In this document: piece by piece, positions 15,738 through 24,762 of the stretch
How the letters are laid out: every line of letters starts with the position of its first letter
Position numbering within the stretch: the first letter of the stretch is position 1
Assembly (NCBI GenBank): GCA_005776885.1
Contig: SXOD01000020.1
Span: 1 to 64,000 of the forward strand
Direction of reading: 5' to 3'
Source: Planctomycetia bacterium
GTDB lineage: Bacteria > Planctomycetota > Phycisphaerae > Phycisphaerales > SM1A02
Length of the DNA stretch: 64,000 bases
Program-made: the position numbers and the translations under genes
The notes under the pieces: model-generated
What the model was told of the DNA's origin: nothing
Seen by the model: the letters and a program-made list of their open reading frames with translations, nothing else
The model's database searches: none

Positions 15738-17633
15738 TCAGTCCTTGGAGGCGGCTTCCAGTTCCGCCAGGCGTTCATTCGCCTTCTTCACCATGTAGTC
15801 CACCAGTGGCTTGGCCTGTGGCGGCATCTGGCTGGCCTGCGCCTCCATCTCGGCGATGGCGCCACGAAGTGTCTCGACGTCGGCAATCGCCATGATCTGC
15901 TGCACCGCCTGCTTGGCCATTCCCTGCATCGGCGCGGGAAGGGCGGCAAGGTCGGCATCCTCGGCGGCGGGGGCCGAGCCGGCCTTTCGCCGGTAGATGG
16001 CGACCGAGCTGTTCTCCGGCGTGAAGTACTTCTTCGCCACGCGCTGGATGTCGTCGGCGGTCACGGCCTGGAGGAGCTTGGGCTCCTCGTTGATGTACCT
16101 CCAGTCGCCCATGTTCTCGGCGAACCCCAGCTGGATCATCAGGAAGAAGTTGTTCTGCAATCGGCGGTAGGCGTCAGCAGCGGACTGGTTGCGGACCTTC
16201 TGCAGCTCGTGGTCGGAGACCGGCTCGTTCTGGAGCTTGGCCACCTCGGCGTACCAAGCCGCTTCCAGCTGCTCAGGCGTAGAGTCGCCCTTGACTTCGG
16301 CCTCGAAGGCAAATGCGCCCGCGTACTTTCGCGAGTCCGATCCGGCGTTGGCGCTGGATGCGATTTCCGATCCCTCGATCATGCCCTTGTAGAGCCGGCC
16401 GGTGCGGCCGTTGAGGACCTGCGACAACATGTCCAGCGCGTAGGAGTCCTTGTGCCCGAAGGGTGCCGCGTGGTACTGCACCGTGACGCTGGGCTGCGCT
16501 TCGGCTTCGGCGACCATCCGCATCGCGGCGCGCTGCGGGACCTCCTCGGTGACGACCGGCGGCGGATTGGTCTCGCCACGCTCCAGTCGCGTGAAGTAGC
16601 GGGTGATCTGCTTCTTGGCGTCGGCGGGGTCAAAGTCGCCGACAAGCACGCCCACCAGGTTGTTGGGGCGATAGTAGATGTTGAAGTAGCGCTGCGCCTC
16701 CTCGAAGGTGTAGGAGTTCAGGTCGCTGGGCCACCCGATGACCGGCCAGGAGTACGGCGACGACTGCCAGAACATGCTCTCGAACTGCTCCTGGAACACG
16801 CCAGTCGGCGTGCTCTCGGTGCGGAGCCGACGCTCCTCGTGGACGACGTCGCGTTCGCTGTAGAACTCGCGGAACGTGGAGTTGGCCAGGCGGTCGCTCT
16901 CCATCCAGCACCACAGCTCGATCTTGTTGCTGGGGATCGTGATGATGTAGAAGGTGATGTCGTAGGAGGTGAAGGCGTTCATTCCCGAGGCGCCGGCCTC
17001 GGTGTAGATGAGGTCGAACTCGTCCTTGACGACGGTGCCGCGCGACTTCTGGTCGGCCTCCAGCCGAGTCAGCTCGCCCTCGAGCGACGACTTCAGGTCG
17101 GCCGTGCCCGGCAGCGCGGGGTCGAGGGCGCCCAGTTCCTTCTTGATCGTGGCGATGCGCTCGGCATGCACGCGGCCCTGCTGCTCCTCCATCTGGGAGC
17201 GGAGCTCGGAGCGAAGGGCCTTGATCTCGTCGGTGTCGTTCGCGGCGTCCCACGGATTGTCGATCTCGCCCGCGCGTGCCCGCTTGTACTGGCCATCCCA
17301 GATGAGCGCATTGATCCGGTCGCGCAGGTCCTTCTGCTTCGCGCGGAAGGCGGCATCGCCCTTGGCGTCGCGGGTGCCGATCGTGTCGGTCCCCTTGAAC
17401 ATCATGTGTTCAAAGAAGTGGCTGATCCCCGTGATGCCGGGCCGCTCGTTGACGCTGCCCACCTTGGCCACCCACCCGGCGGCGATCGCGTTGGGCTGGT
17501 CATGCCGGGGGCACAGGAGGAACTTCATCCCGTTGGGGAGGGTGAACTCCTCGACCTCGACCTGCTGGGCCAGGCAGGGGCTGGCCAAGAGGGCGAAAGC
17601 AAGGAGCGCGATGGCGGTGATTGGGTGCTTCAT
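15738..17633 (-). CDS. Secreted M16-family zinc peptidase (catalytic chain) with large insertion
   Basis: 631 residues. Signal peptide KHPITAIALLAFALLASPCLAQ. The inverted zinc motif HxxEH is SHFFEHMMFKGT (His72, Glu75, His76). The distal zinc glutamate is most likely Glu267 in ERDVVHEERR. That is about 190 residues after the motif instead of about 76. A charged, probably coiled-coil block rich in Lys/Glu/Arg (residues about 85-200) therefore splits the first half-domain. The C-terminal half is normal (PSVTVQYHAAPFGHKDSYALDMLSQVLNGRTGRLYKGM). A further helical tail (AIAEMEAQASQMPPQAKPLVDYMVKKANERLAELEAASKD) follows. It probably forms a complex with the inactive chain encoded next. Confidence 0.92.
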   Translation of the reverse strand: MKHPITAIALLAFALLASPCLAQQVEVEEFTLPNGMKFLLCPRHDQPNAIAAGWVAKVGSVNERPGITGISHFFEHMMFKGTDTIGTRDAKGDAAFRAKQKDLRDRINALIWDGQYKRARAGEIDNPWDAANDTDEIKALRSELRSQMEEQQGRVHAERIATIKKELGALDPALPGTADLKSSLEGELTRLEADQKSRGTVVKDEFDLIYTEAGASGMNAFTSYDITFYIITIPSNKIELWCWMESDRLANSTFREFYSERDVVHEERRLRTESTPTGVFQEQFESMFWQSSPYSWPVIGWPSDLNSYTFEEAQRYFNIYYRPNNLVGVLVGDFDPADAKKQITRYFTRLERGETNPPPVVTEEVPQRAAMRMVAEAEAQPSVTVQYHAAPFGHKDSYALDMLSQVLNGRTGRLYKGMIEGSEIASSANAGSDSRKYAGAFAFEAEVKGDSTPEQLEAAWYAEVAKLQNEPVSDHELQKVRNQSAADAYRRLQNNFFLMIQLGFAENMGDWRYINEEPKLLQAVTADDIQRVAKKYFTPENSSVAIYRRKAGSAPAAEDADLAALPAPMQGMAKQAVQQIMAIADVETLRGAIAEMEAQASQMPPQAKPLVDYMVKKANERLAELEAASKD

Positions 17634-17721
17634 GGCGGGAATTGAGTCGCGAAGCCTAGCCCCCTTTGGCCGGGAACGGAGGAAACATCAGGATCTCGTT
17701 TGGAATCTCACGAATCGGCCC

Positions 17722-17727
17722 TACATT
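17722..17727 (+). promoter_or_regulatory. Candidate -10 element (TACATT) of the EEP-domain gene
   Basis: TACATT lies 8 bases before ATG 17736 in the divergent region between the M16 peptidase and the EEP-domain gene. On the other strand, TAGGCT sits 19 bases before the M16 start and may serve it. Confidence 0.45.
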
Positions 17728-17735
17728 GCAGGCAG

Positions 17736-19562
17736 ATGAACCCACTTCCCCTCGCGATGGCCGTTCTGGCGACCGCGTGCTGTTCGCTCCCGGCAGCCGC
17801 CCAGATGCGCGTCATGTCTTGGAATGTCGCCAAAATGGTGGGTGATGTCACGGCCATCGAAGGGGTGATCGCCGCGGCGCACGTCGATGACAAGCCCGGG
17901 TTTGCCGTCCCTGTCGACGTTTTTGCCTTCCAGGAGGTTCCGTCGAGCATTTCTGCCGACCTTCTCGCCGCCGTGCAGGCCGCTGCCCCCGCCGGCTCGA
18001 CCTATGCGATGGCGACGTTCACGTCGGCCAGTGGAGAAGACTCCGCGGGTGGCGCCCAGTGCCTTGTTTATCGGACACAGTCGATCGCCGAAATCACCGC
18101 CGGCCACGCGGACATTTCGACAGGCGCCAGTCGGTACTCGGACCGCTGGCAACTCCGACTCGTTGGTTACGACTCGACTGTTGCGCGTTTCTACGTTTAC
18201 TCGTCGCATCTCAAGGCGAGCACGGGTTCGTCCAATGAGGACACTCGACTCGCCGGGGCGACGGCATTGCGCAACAACAGTGACGCGCTGGCGGTGAATG
18301 CCCATCTCCTGTTTGTCGGTGATTACAACGTCTACTACAACACCGAACCAGCCTTCCTGCGGATGCTCCAGGCTGGCAACAATCCTGGCGTGGACCCCTA
18401 CGGCGGCAGTGCGTGGGATGGCCAGGGCAATGCGCTCAAGCACACGCAATCGCCCCGGCTCGCCTCTGGCACGTTGGTCGGCGGTGGCATGGATGATCGA
18501 TTTGACCTGCACCTCCCGAGCCCGGCGATGTTGGATGGCGCGGGGCTTTCGGTGATCTCAGGATCGCTGCGGCCATTCGGCAACGATGGCCAGCACTACA
18601 ACCTGGACATCAACAACGGGAACAACACCTATTACCCAACGAACGTGGCTCGATCCAATGCGCTCGCCGACGACGTGTGGGCGGCCAGCGATCACATCCC
18701 GGTCATCGTGGACTACCAGGTCCCCGCGCGGCTGTTGGCGTCTGTCGTGGGACTTCCCGCGAAACTGATAGAGGGTGCCGCGATCCCCGTGACGCTCCGG
18801 GTCACCAACGCCGCCAACGCGGTGGTCCCGCAAGGCGGCGACGAACTGGTCTGGCTGGCGAACGTGTCCGGCAACCTTCAGGGGTCCTGGTCCGGAAGCA
18901 CGCCCGCCGGCTCCTCCAACGACGGCTTCTTCGAGCTCTTTGCCCCCACCCCAGGCGCGGCGTACGGCACCATCGCGATCCAGACCAACTCGCAGATGGC
19001 GTTCCCGACCAGCGCCACGCTGGAAGTGCAGGTTCCCGTGCTTCGGCACGCGCACCCATCGCTGGACGCCGCGTCCATCGTGACCACACAGGCACTGGAA
19101 ATCGACCAGCCATCTGCGGCAACGGTCATCGACATCCCCATCTGGAACAATGGGTGGACGGCCCTGCAGTCATCCACCTCGATCGGCTCCGCGACCTTGG
19201 ATGCCGGAACGAACTGGACGGCGGCGGTCATCACGTCCGGTGCCATCACGAGCGGCTCAGGGAAGGTGCGGGTCACGATCCCCGCCGGGACCAAGGCCAA
19301 TCAGGGGACGCTTCGCGTCACCATGAACGAGGAGGCCGTGCCGGGCGCGGTCTCCAGCCAGCTCGTCGTGTCGATCTCCATCCTGGGTGATGCCTGCCCC
19401 AATCCAGCCGACCTGGACTGTGATGGGGTCGTGTCCGGCGGGGACTTGGCACTGATGCTGGCTGACTGGGGCACCACGGGATCCGTTCCCGCGGACATCG
19501 ATGGAGATGGCATCGTGGGGGGCGGCGACCTGACGGTCCTCCTGGCCAGTTGGGGCAGTTGA
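17736..19562 (+). CDS. Secreted endonuclease/exonuclease/phosphatase-fold protein with dockerin-like tail
   Basis: 608 residues from ATG 17736; signal peptide [21 protein letters not shown]. The EEP (DNase I/synaptojanin) fold motifs appear in order: [30 protein letters not shown] (for GDFN) and [11 protein letters not shown]. Members cleave phosphodiesters in DNA, RNA or lipids with a metal; the substrate here is not evident. After about residue 345 come beta-rich segments, and the end carries two EF-hand dockerin-like repeats ([21 protein letters not shown] and [21 protein letters not shown]). These repeats bind calcium and are common on planctomycete secreted proteins. A metalloprotease with similar repeats follows 65 bases downstream. 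Confidence 0.88.
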   Translation: MNPLPLAMAVLATACCSLPAAAQMRVMSWNVAKMVGDVTAIEGVIAAAHVDDKPGFAVPVDVFAFQEVPSSISADLLAAVQAAAPAGSTYAMATFTSASGEDSAGGAQCLVYRTQSIAEITAGHADISTGASRYSDRWQLRLVGYDSTVARFYVYSSHLKASTGSSNEDTRLAGATALRNNSDALAVNAHLLFVGDYNVYYNTEPAFLRMLQAGNNPGVDPYGGSAWDGQGNALKHTQSPRLASGTLVGGGMDDRFDLHLPSPAMLDGAGLSVISGSLRPFGNDGQHYNLDINNGNNTYYPTNVARSNALADDVWAASDHIPVIVDYQVPARLLASVVGLPAKLIEGAAIPVTLRVTNAANAVVPQGGDELVWLANVSGNLQGSWSGSTPAGSSNDGFFELFAPTPGAAYGTIAIQTNSQMAFPTSATLEVQVPVLRHAHPSLDAASIVTTQALEIDQPSAATVIDIPIWNNGWTALQSSTSIGSATLDAGTNWTAAVITSGAITSGSGKVRVTIPAGTKANQGTLRVTMNEEAVPGAVSSQLVVSISILGDACPNPADLDCDGVVSGGDLALMLADWGTTGSVPADIDGDGIVGGGDLTVLLASWGS

Positions 19563-19627
19563 CCGTCGCCGTTGACGGGAGACACACGAGAAACGAAGCG
19601 AAGAAAAGAGAGCGAGCGATCGAGACA

Positions 19628-21811
19628 ATGACCACGTGCTTCCAAGTCCGAGCCGCCTGCCCCACGATGGCGGTCGTCGCGGCCGCTGCATCGACCGCAC
19701 TCGCGCAGGTCGACCTCGCCCTCTCGGGGATGTACTTCAACCAGGGCAACAACTTCACCACGACCACGCTGGCCGGCCAGTGCCCCACGATGGTGCGCGC
19801 CCGGTTCTCCACGGGGTCGACCTCGGCGGTCGCCGGGGTCGATGCGATCCTCCGCGTCTTCCAGAATGGCGAGGAGATTGCGGGCTCGCCCTTCTTCAGC
19901 GTGAATGGTCCGATCGCGGCGCCCGCAAGCCCCAACCTGGCGACCATCGACCACACGCTCAACTTCATCGTGGTCCCGCCGCAGGGATCGCTTGAGTTCG
20001 TCGTGGAAGTGGATCCAGGCGATGCGATCACCGAGACGGACGAGGCCGACAACGTGTCTCCGCCCTTTGCGCGATCGTTCCTCTGCCGGGACATCGTGGA
20101 CTTCGCCTATGTCACGGTGGACTACACGCCGGGCGGTGGCGTGCCGTCGACCGCCTACACGCAGCCGGGCATCGGCGAGGGGTTCTTGCGCGGCATCTAC
20201 CCGGTCGGGGAGTGGAACTACCACCGGGTTCCATTCGCGCCGCTGACCTGGACCTCCAACATCAACGGCAGCAACGACGCGTTGCTCACCGAGTTGCTGG
20301 ACATCCGCCAGAATGAGATGACCTCGGCGGGCTACGCGCGGCCCGACTTCATCTATGGATGGCTGCCGGGCAACCCGTTCAGCGGCAATGGCCAGGCGAG
20401 CGGCATCCCCGGATACGCCGCGTTCGGGAACACCGACAACTCGCGGTTCCAGCGCACGCTGGCCCACGAGATCGGCCACTGCTTCGGGCTGTCGCACACG
20501 TCCAACACGTGCCTGCAGCCCGGGATCGACGTGGAGCACCATTTGCGCAACCCGCTGAACCTCGCGGTGCTGCACGCCGCCGGCCAGTCCGACGTCATGG
20601 TGGCGGGTCTCCTCACCAATCAGGCCTGGGTGAACCAGTCGACAATCAACGCGGAGCTCGCCGACTCGCGGACACAGTGCGCGCTGGGTGCGACTGCGTT
20701 CGAGGCCCCCGTCCTCCGCGTGGCTGGTCAGGTCAATCACGCCGACGACTCGATCACGCTGGTGCCGGCCCAGCGATTCCCCGCTGGCGAGCCGACGGCC
20801 ATCGATCCCGCAGGAGACCTCATCGTCCGGGTGCTGGACGCCACGGGAGCCGAACTGGGTGCCGTCCGGACGACCGCCGGATCGTGCCGCGAATCCTGCT
20901 GTGCCCAGACGAAAGGCAAGTCGATCCTGCACCCGACGTCGTTGCTCTACGCCGCAGTGGCCATGCCAGGCGACGCCGTGCCTTCGCGCGTGGAGGTGCT
21001 CGACGCACGAACCGGGCGGCTCCGGGCGGCGATCGACCGCACGGCCCATGCCCCGGTCATCGATCAGCTGACGGCGGGGCTCGACGTCGGAATGGCGACG
21101 GTCGGCGGCGGCGCCGATGCGGGTCCCGAGGCGTGCCTGCGGGTGGCCTGGCACGCTAGCGACAGCGACGGCGACTCATTGCGGACCACGATCCTCTACA
21201 GCCCCGACAACGGCCATCGATGGATACCCATCGTGCACGGGGCCACCGGCGAAGGCGAGGCCCTGATCCCGCTGTCGTCCATCCCGGCTTCCCGGGGGAG
21301 CGCCATCGTCCGTGCGCGCGTGCAAGATGGCCTCGACGTGACGGATCACGACTTCGTGGTGACGGCGCAGATGATCGGCAATCCGCCCGACGTGCACATC
21401 ATCACGCCCAACGCGTCGGCCTCGCACTCGGAGTGGTCCAGCGTGCTGCTCCACGCCAGCGGATGGGACCTTGAGGACGAGTACCTCCCGGACGCAGCGT
21501 TTTCGTGGTCAAGCAGCATCGATGGCGCGCTTGGCACCGGCCGGGAGTTCGTCGTGAAGCACCTCTCGCCAGGCACGCACACGATCACGCTGCTGGGGAC
21601 CGACCTGGACGGGCAGTCGACGCAGGTGCAGACGGTCGTCACGATTGTCCCGCGAACGGTCGTCGTGGGCGACCTCAGTGGCGACGCCCTGGTGGACGGT
21701 GCCGACCTGGGTGCGTTGCTGGCCCGGTGGGGACTCCCAGGGCGCGGCGACCTGGACGGCTCCGGCCAGGTCGATGGCGGTGATCTGGGGCTCCTGCTGG
21801 CAGCGTGGTAG
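19628..21811 (+). CDS. Secreted zinc metalloprotease with CARDB-like and dockerin-like regions
   Basis: 727 residues from ATG 19628, preceded by a purine-rich stretch. The signal peptide ends near STALAQ. Residues about 28-150 resemble a CARDB-type adhesion domain (FIVVPPQGSLEFVVEVDPGDAITETDEADNVSPPF). The catalytic motif is HEIGHCFGLSH (metzincin-like HExxHxxGxxH, three zinc histidines). The second half is Ig-like/PKD-like: DIVVR-type segments, ACLRVAWHASDSDGDSLRTTILYSPDNGHRW, and HTITLLGTDLDGQSTQVQTVVTIV. The tail has two dockerin-like repeats (GDLSGDALVDGADLGALLARWG, GDLDGSGQVDGGDLGLLLAAW), with the last ending abruptly at AAW. Likely an exported protease acting at or outside the cell surface. 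Confidence 0.88.
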   Translation: MTTCFQVRAACPTMAVVAAAASTALAQVDLALSGMYFNQGNNFTTTTLAGQCPTMVRARFSTGSTSAVAGVDAILRVFQNGEEIAGSPFFSVNGPIAAPASPNLATIDHTLNFIVVPPQGSLEFVVEVDPGDAITETDEADNVSPPFARSFLCRDIVDFAYVTVDYTPGGGVPSTAYTQPGIGEGFLRGIYPVGEWNYHRVPFAPLTWTSNINGSNDALLTELLDIRQNEMTSAGYARPDFIYGWLPGNPFSGNGQASGIPGYAAFGNTDNSRFQRTLAHEIGHCFGLSHTSNTCLQPGIDVEHHLRNPLNLAVLHAAGQSDVMVAGLLTNQAWVNQSTINAELADSRTQCALGATAFEAPVLRVAGQVNHADDSITLVPAQRFPAGEPTAIDPAGDLIVRVLDATGAELGAVRTTAGSCRESCCAQTKGKSILHPTSLLYAAVAMPGDAVPSRVEVLDARTGRLRAAIDRTAHAPVIDQLTAGLDVGMATVGGGADAGPEACLRVAWHASDSDGDSLRTTILYSPDNGHRWIPIVHGATGEGEALIPLSSIPASRGSAIVRARVQDGLDVTDHDFVVTAQMIGNPPDVHIITPNASASHSEWSSVLLHASGWDLEDEYLPDAAFSWSSSIDGALGTGREFVVKHLSPGTHTITLLGTDLDGQSTQVQTVVTIVPRTVVVGDLSGDALVDGADLGALLARWGLPGRGDLDGSGQVDGGDLGLLLAAW

Positions 21812-21819
21812 TCCCGGAA

Positions 21820-21893
21820 AGGCCGGAGCGGGATTTGAACCCGCGAATAACGGATTTGCAATCCGTCCCCTTAGGCCACTTGGGTATCCGGCC
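21820..21893 (-). tRNA. tRNA-Cys (anticodon GCA)
   Basis: The minus strand folds as a full cloverleaf. Acceptor GGCCGGA pairs perfectly with TCCGGCC. The anticodon arm is ACGGA-TTGCAAA-TCCGT with GCA at positions 34-36, and the T arm is GCGGG-TTCAAAT-CCCGC. The discriminator base is U73 (base 21820), as required for cysteine tRNAs. CCA is not encoded. It lies between the stop of the metalloprotease gene and a secreted-protein gene, with no other tRNA nearby. The ORF track reads through it from 21805, which is spurious. Confidence 0.97.
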
Positions 21894-21927
21894 GCAAGTG
21901 AATCGTTATTCTCCCACACGATCGACC

Positions 21928-23043
21928 GTGCGTCAACGTGTCTGCCTACAAGCCTCCCGCGGCATCCGAACCACCTTCGGCGCGCCATCACGTGCGGCGC
22001 ACGCGGCCTTGGCCATGCTCGTGTGTCTGGCCGATGCTTCACTCGTGACGGCAGGCACAGCATCCCAGGACGCCGCCGCCGTGGGCGTCATCCCAGCGGC
22101 GGATGGCGCCATCCCAATCGACGGCGAACAGTTGACTGCGCCACTCTTCCCCGATGGCTCGCTGCTGAAGCGAGCCCAGGGGCAAGTCAGCGTCGACCAC
22201 GCCTCTGGCATTCCCATCTTCGTGCTCTGGGCTCGAGACCTCTCCGGGGCAAAGCGGCGGCTCTGGCTGATGCCGTGTGCGTCAACCGACGAGCTGATCC
22301 GACTCCAGTCGCGCGAGGGTGGTCAGCAGCTCATTGAACTCAGCGGCCTCATCACCGCAAGCCAGGGGCAGAACTGGCTGCTGCCTGCGGTGGCCAATCT
22401 TGGCGGCACGACGCTCACGGCGGTGGAGAGTGAACCTCCCATCCCGCCGGGTGGCCGACGCCGCACCACCCCGGCCGCCGTCAGCGGCGCCGTGCCTCAC
22501 ACGCCCCTCGACGCCGCGGATCCAAGCGCCGCGGATGCCACGGCCGCGGGCCCCGAAGTCGTCGCCATCGCCCCGGAGACGATCGCCGACGAGCTGGACA
22601 AGATGCTGGACGATGCCGTGCCGGTCGTCCCGCGATCGGCCGATGCCGGCGCCCCCACCATCGCGCCAGCCAACCCGACGGAGCAGGAGCGCGGCGTGAT
22701 CAGCGGCGGCGATGGAGGGGCGGAACATGCTGGATCCAATGCGCCGTCGAACCCGATCCTGCAGCGGCCGACGCGGGTGCAGGATCGACGCGTCACGCTG
22801 GTGCGCGACGAGCGCACGGGCGCTTGGCGCGCGGTCTTCGCGGGTCGCGCCGCCGGGCTCCCGTCCAGTGCACAGCTCCTGCCGTGCGCTCGGCTTGATG
22901 CCATCAACTCGATGGCGCGTGGCGCAGCGCCGGGGACGCCATTCCTCGTGTCCGGGATCCTGACGCACGACGCCGAAGGCAGTGCCTACCTGCTGCCCAC
23001 GCTGGTGCGGCCGCTCCGCGCGGGCAAGTGGATCCTGCCCTGA
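21928..23043 (+). CDS. Secreted protein of unknown function
   Basis: 371 residues if started at GTG 21928, the first plausible start after the tRNA; ATG 22015 is the alternative but leaves little signal sequence. The N-terminus has several arginines and then AAHAALAMLVCLADASLVTAGTA, probably an export signal. Two similar modules flank a disordered Ala/Pro-rich middle: RLWLMPCASTDELIRLQSREGGQQLIELSGLITASQGQNWLLPA near residue 110, and QLLPCARLDAINSMARGAAPGTPFLVSGILTHDAEGSAYLLPT at the end. Both read LLPC/LMPC, then an FxVSGxxT/IELSGLIT strand, then LLPxxV. This internal duplication is my observation; I do not recognise the family. TATTCT at 21907-21912 may be its -10. Confidence 0.68.
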   Translation: MRQRVCLQASRGIRTTFGAPSRAAHAALAMLVCLADASLVTAGTASQDAAAVGVIPAADGAIPIDGEQLTAPLFPDGSLLKRAQGQVSVDHASGIPIFVLWARDLSGAKRRLWLMPCASTDELIRLQSREGGQQLIELSGLITASQGQNWLLPAVANLGGTTLTAVESEPPIPPGGRRRTTPAAVSGAVPHTPLDAADPSAADATAAGPEVVAIAPETIADELDKMLDDAVPVVPRSADAGAPTIAPANPTEQERGVISGGDGGAEHAGSNAPSNPILQRPTRVQDRRVTLVRDERTGAWRAVFAGRAAGLPSSAQLLPCARLDAINSMARGAAPGTPFLVSGILTHDAEGSAYLLPTLVRPLRAGKWILP

Positions 23044-23068
23044 CGAAACGCGCGACGGAAGGGTGTGG

Positions 23069-23074
23069 TAAAAT
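23069..23074 (+). promoter_or_regulatory. Candidate -10 element (TAAAAT) of the cyclophilin gene
   Basis: TAAAAT lies 10 bases before ATG 23085, in the 41-base gap after the previous gene. It fits the short-leader pattern. Confidence 0.5.
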
Positions 23075-23084
23075 CCCCGCCCTC

Positions 23085-23555
23085 ATGGCCTTTCCCACTG
23101 CCACAATCGAGACGGATCACGGGACTGTTGCAGTGGAGCTGTGGGACGACGTCGCCCCGAAGCACGCGGCCAACTTCATGAAGTTGGCGAAGAAGGGCTT
23201 CTACGACGGCCTTTCCTTCCACAGGATCATTCCCGGTTTCGTCATCCAGGGCGGCTGCCCCAAGGGCGACGGGACCGGCGGACCCGGATGGACCGTGAAG
23301 GCCGAGTTCAACGACCGGAAGCACACGCCAGGGGTGCTGTCGATGGCTCGATCAGGCGATCCCGACTCGGCCGGCTCGCAGTTCTTTGTCTGCCTGACGC
23401 GTGAGCAGTGCCAGCACCTCGATGGCCAGTACACGGCGTTCGGCTGCGTCACCGAAGGGATGGACGTCGTGCGGAAGATCGCCGCGACCCCGCTCAAGGG
23501 CAGCCAAGGCACGCCGGTCAAGGCCCCGAAGATCGTCTCCGTCTCCGTCGCCTGA
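23085..23555 (+). CDS. Cyclophilin-type peptidyl-prolyl cis-trans isomerase (cytoplasmic)
   Basis: 156 residues from ATG 23085. Cyclophilins speed up rotation about Xaa-Pro bonds. Visible motifs are TDHGTVAVELWDDVAPKHAANFMKLAKKGFYDG, FHRIIPGFVIQGG (with the catalytic Arg), GVLSMARSGDPDSAGSQFFVCLT and FGCVTEGMDVVRKIA. There is no signal peptide, so it is cytoplasmic. It matches the short bacterial PpiB type. A second, exported cyclophilin is encoded convergently 19 bases beyond its stop. Confidence 0.95.
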   Translation: MAFPTATIETDHGTVAVELWDDVAPKHAANFMKLAKKGFYDGLSFHRIIPGFVIQGGCPKGDGTGGPGWTVKAEFNDRKHTPGVLSMARSGDPDSAGSQFFVCLTREQCQHLDGQYTAFGCVTEGMDVVRKIAATPLKGSQGTPVKAPKIVSVSVA

Positions 23556-23574
23556 GCCGCGCCGCCTGAAGGCG

Positions 23575-24756
23575 CTAGCGATGTCCTGCCGAATCCCCGG
23601 GTGACTGCCTGGTGACGCGCTGCGTCGCACGGGCCGTGCCCACGGCACGTGGCGGGGCGGGAGCCAGTGTTGCGGAGAGGATTCGCGGCGGAACCACGGG
23701 ACGTTGCGTGGCGGGGTCCTCGATGACGCACGATTCAAGTGCGCGAATCGTGGGCTCTCCCTCCACGCAGTACGCGAACGGGCTGTACTTGCCATCCAGT
23801 CGCGCGGTCCCTTCGCGGCCGAGGGAGATGAAGAACTGGCAGCCGATGCTGTGCGGGTCGTCGGCGCGCGCCATCCCGACGACGCCATAATCGAACGGCA
23901 GGCTGGACTCCTCCAGCGTGATCGCGTAGCCAGGCGTGCCGTCGCCGGTGCCGGCGGGGTCGCCGCCCTGGACCACGAATGGATTCCCCAGCCGGTCGAC
24001 GGATGCAATGCGATGGAACGTCAGCCCGTCGTAAAAGCCCTCGCGGGCGAGCTGCCGCAAGTTGTGGCCCGTGGCGGGGGCCTCGTCGTGGGCGAAGGCC
24101 ATCCGAAGGTCACCTCGATCCGTGGAGAGGAGCAGGTCCTCTTCCGGGTAGAGCCGGAACCCGGCCGTGATCTGCGGCTCGACGGGGCGCGGCGTTGACA
24201 TCGCCTCACGCTCCTCGCGCGTGGCGTTGGGGAGCGGGTCCGCATCCCACCCGATGACGTCGGTGCGCACGGTGCCGGACTCATCTGTCCGGTCGCGCGT
24301 CCGCACGCGGCGCGGCGTGCGAAGGGGTTCGACGACGAGCGGTGCGCCGATCGACTCGCCACGCACGGCCCCTTGCAGGTACGACGCTCGTTCGATCTCC
24401 AGCATCGCGGGGATCACCTGCCGAAGGTCGATGGTGGAGGCTCGCACCGGCGACTGGCCGATCAGCTGGCCGTTGGCGTCCAGGAGCATGAGCGTCACTT
24501 CCTCGACCAGGCCGTCCGTCTCGACGCGCACCAGCACGGGAGCATCCTTCGCGTGCCACTGGCGCACGCCGGTCAGCCGCACCGATGGACCGACTTCCGT
24601 GGCCGCCGTGGCCGCCGATGGCGGCGCCAGCAGCGGACCCGGCATCGAAGGCGCATCTGGCGTGGACTGTGCGTCCTGCGCGATGGCCGCGGGCTCCAGG
24701 GCGAGCGCCGTCAACAACGCGAGGGCGGCGTATCGAGTGGTCGTGGTTCGTATCAT
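23575..24756 (-). CDS. Exported cyclophilin-type peptidyl-prolyl isomerase with N-terminal domain
   Basis: 393 residues from ATG 24756; the ORF track runs much further upstream but there it is antisense to gatB. The signal peptide is RTTTTRYAALALLTALALEPAAIAQ. Residues about 50-190 form an uncharacterised domain (VGPSVRLTGVRQWHAKDAPVLVRVETDGLVEEVTLMLLDANGQ). The cyclophilin domain fills the C-terminus: LLLSTDRGDLRMAFAHDEAPATGHNLRQLAREGFYDGLTFHRI, then FVVQGGDPAGTGDG, VVGMARADDPHSIGCQFFISL and FAYCVEGEPTIRALE. It probably folds exported proteins. Its start codon is only 6 bases from that of divergent gatB. Confidence 0.9.
   Translation of the reverse strand: MIRTTTTRYAALALLTALALEPAAIAQDAQSTPDAPSMPGPLLAPPSAATAATEVGPSVRLTGVRQWHAKDAPVLVRVETDGLVEEVTLMLLDANGQLIGQSPVRASTIDLRQVIPAMLEIERASYLQGAVRGESIGAPLVVEPLRTPRRVRTRDRTDESGTVRTDVIGWDADPLPNATREEREAMSTPRPVEPQITAGFRLYPEEDLLLSTDRGDLRMAFAHDEAPATGHNLRQLAREGFYDGLTFHRIASVDRLGNPFVVQGGDPAGTGDGTPGYAITLEESSLPFDYGVVGMARADDPHSIGCQFFISLGREGTARLDGKYSPFAYCVEGEPTIRALESCVIEDPATQRPVVPPRILSATLAPAPPRAVGTARATQRVTRQSPGDSAGHR
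24751..24756 (+). promoter_or_regulatory. Candidate -10 element (TATCAT) of gatB overlapping the divergent start codon
   Basis: TATCAT lies 6 bases before ATG 24763. Its last three bases are the complement of the start codon of the divergent exported cyclophilin. RNA polymerase at gatB would therefore cover the start of the other gene. Confidence 0.45.
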
Positions 24757-24762
24757 GGTTCG

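Noticed and set aside
15510-17645. 711-residue plus-strand ORF
   Set aside because: Antisense to the catalytic M16 peptidase with an intact HFFEH motif; no family features.
19301-21154. 617-residue minus-strand ORF
   Set aside because: Antisense to the metalloprotease with HEIGHCFGLSH; Arg/His-rich shadow.
21805-21927. N-terminal part of the ORF at 21805-23043
   Set aside because: It reads through the tRNA-Cys gene; the real protein must start after it.
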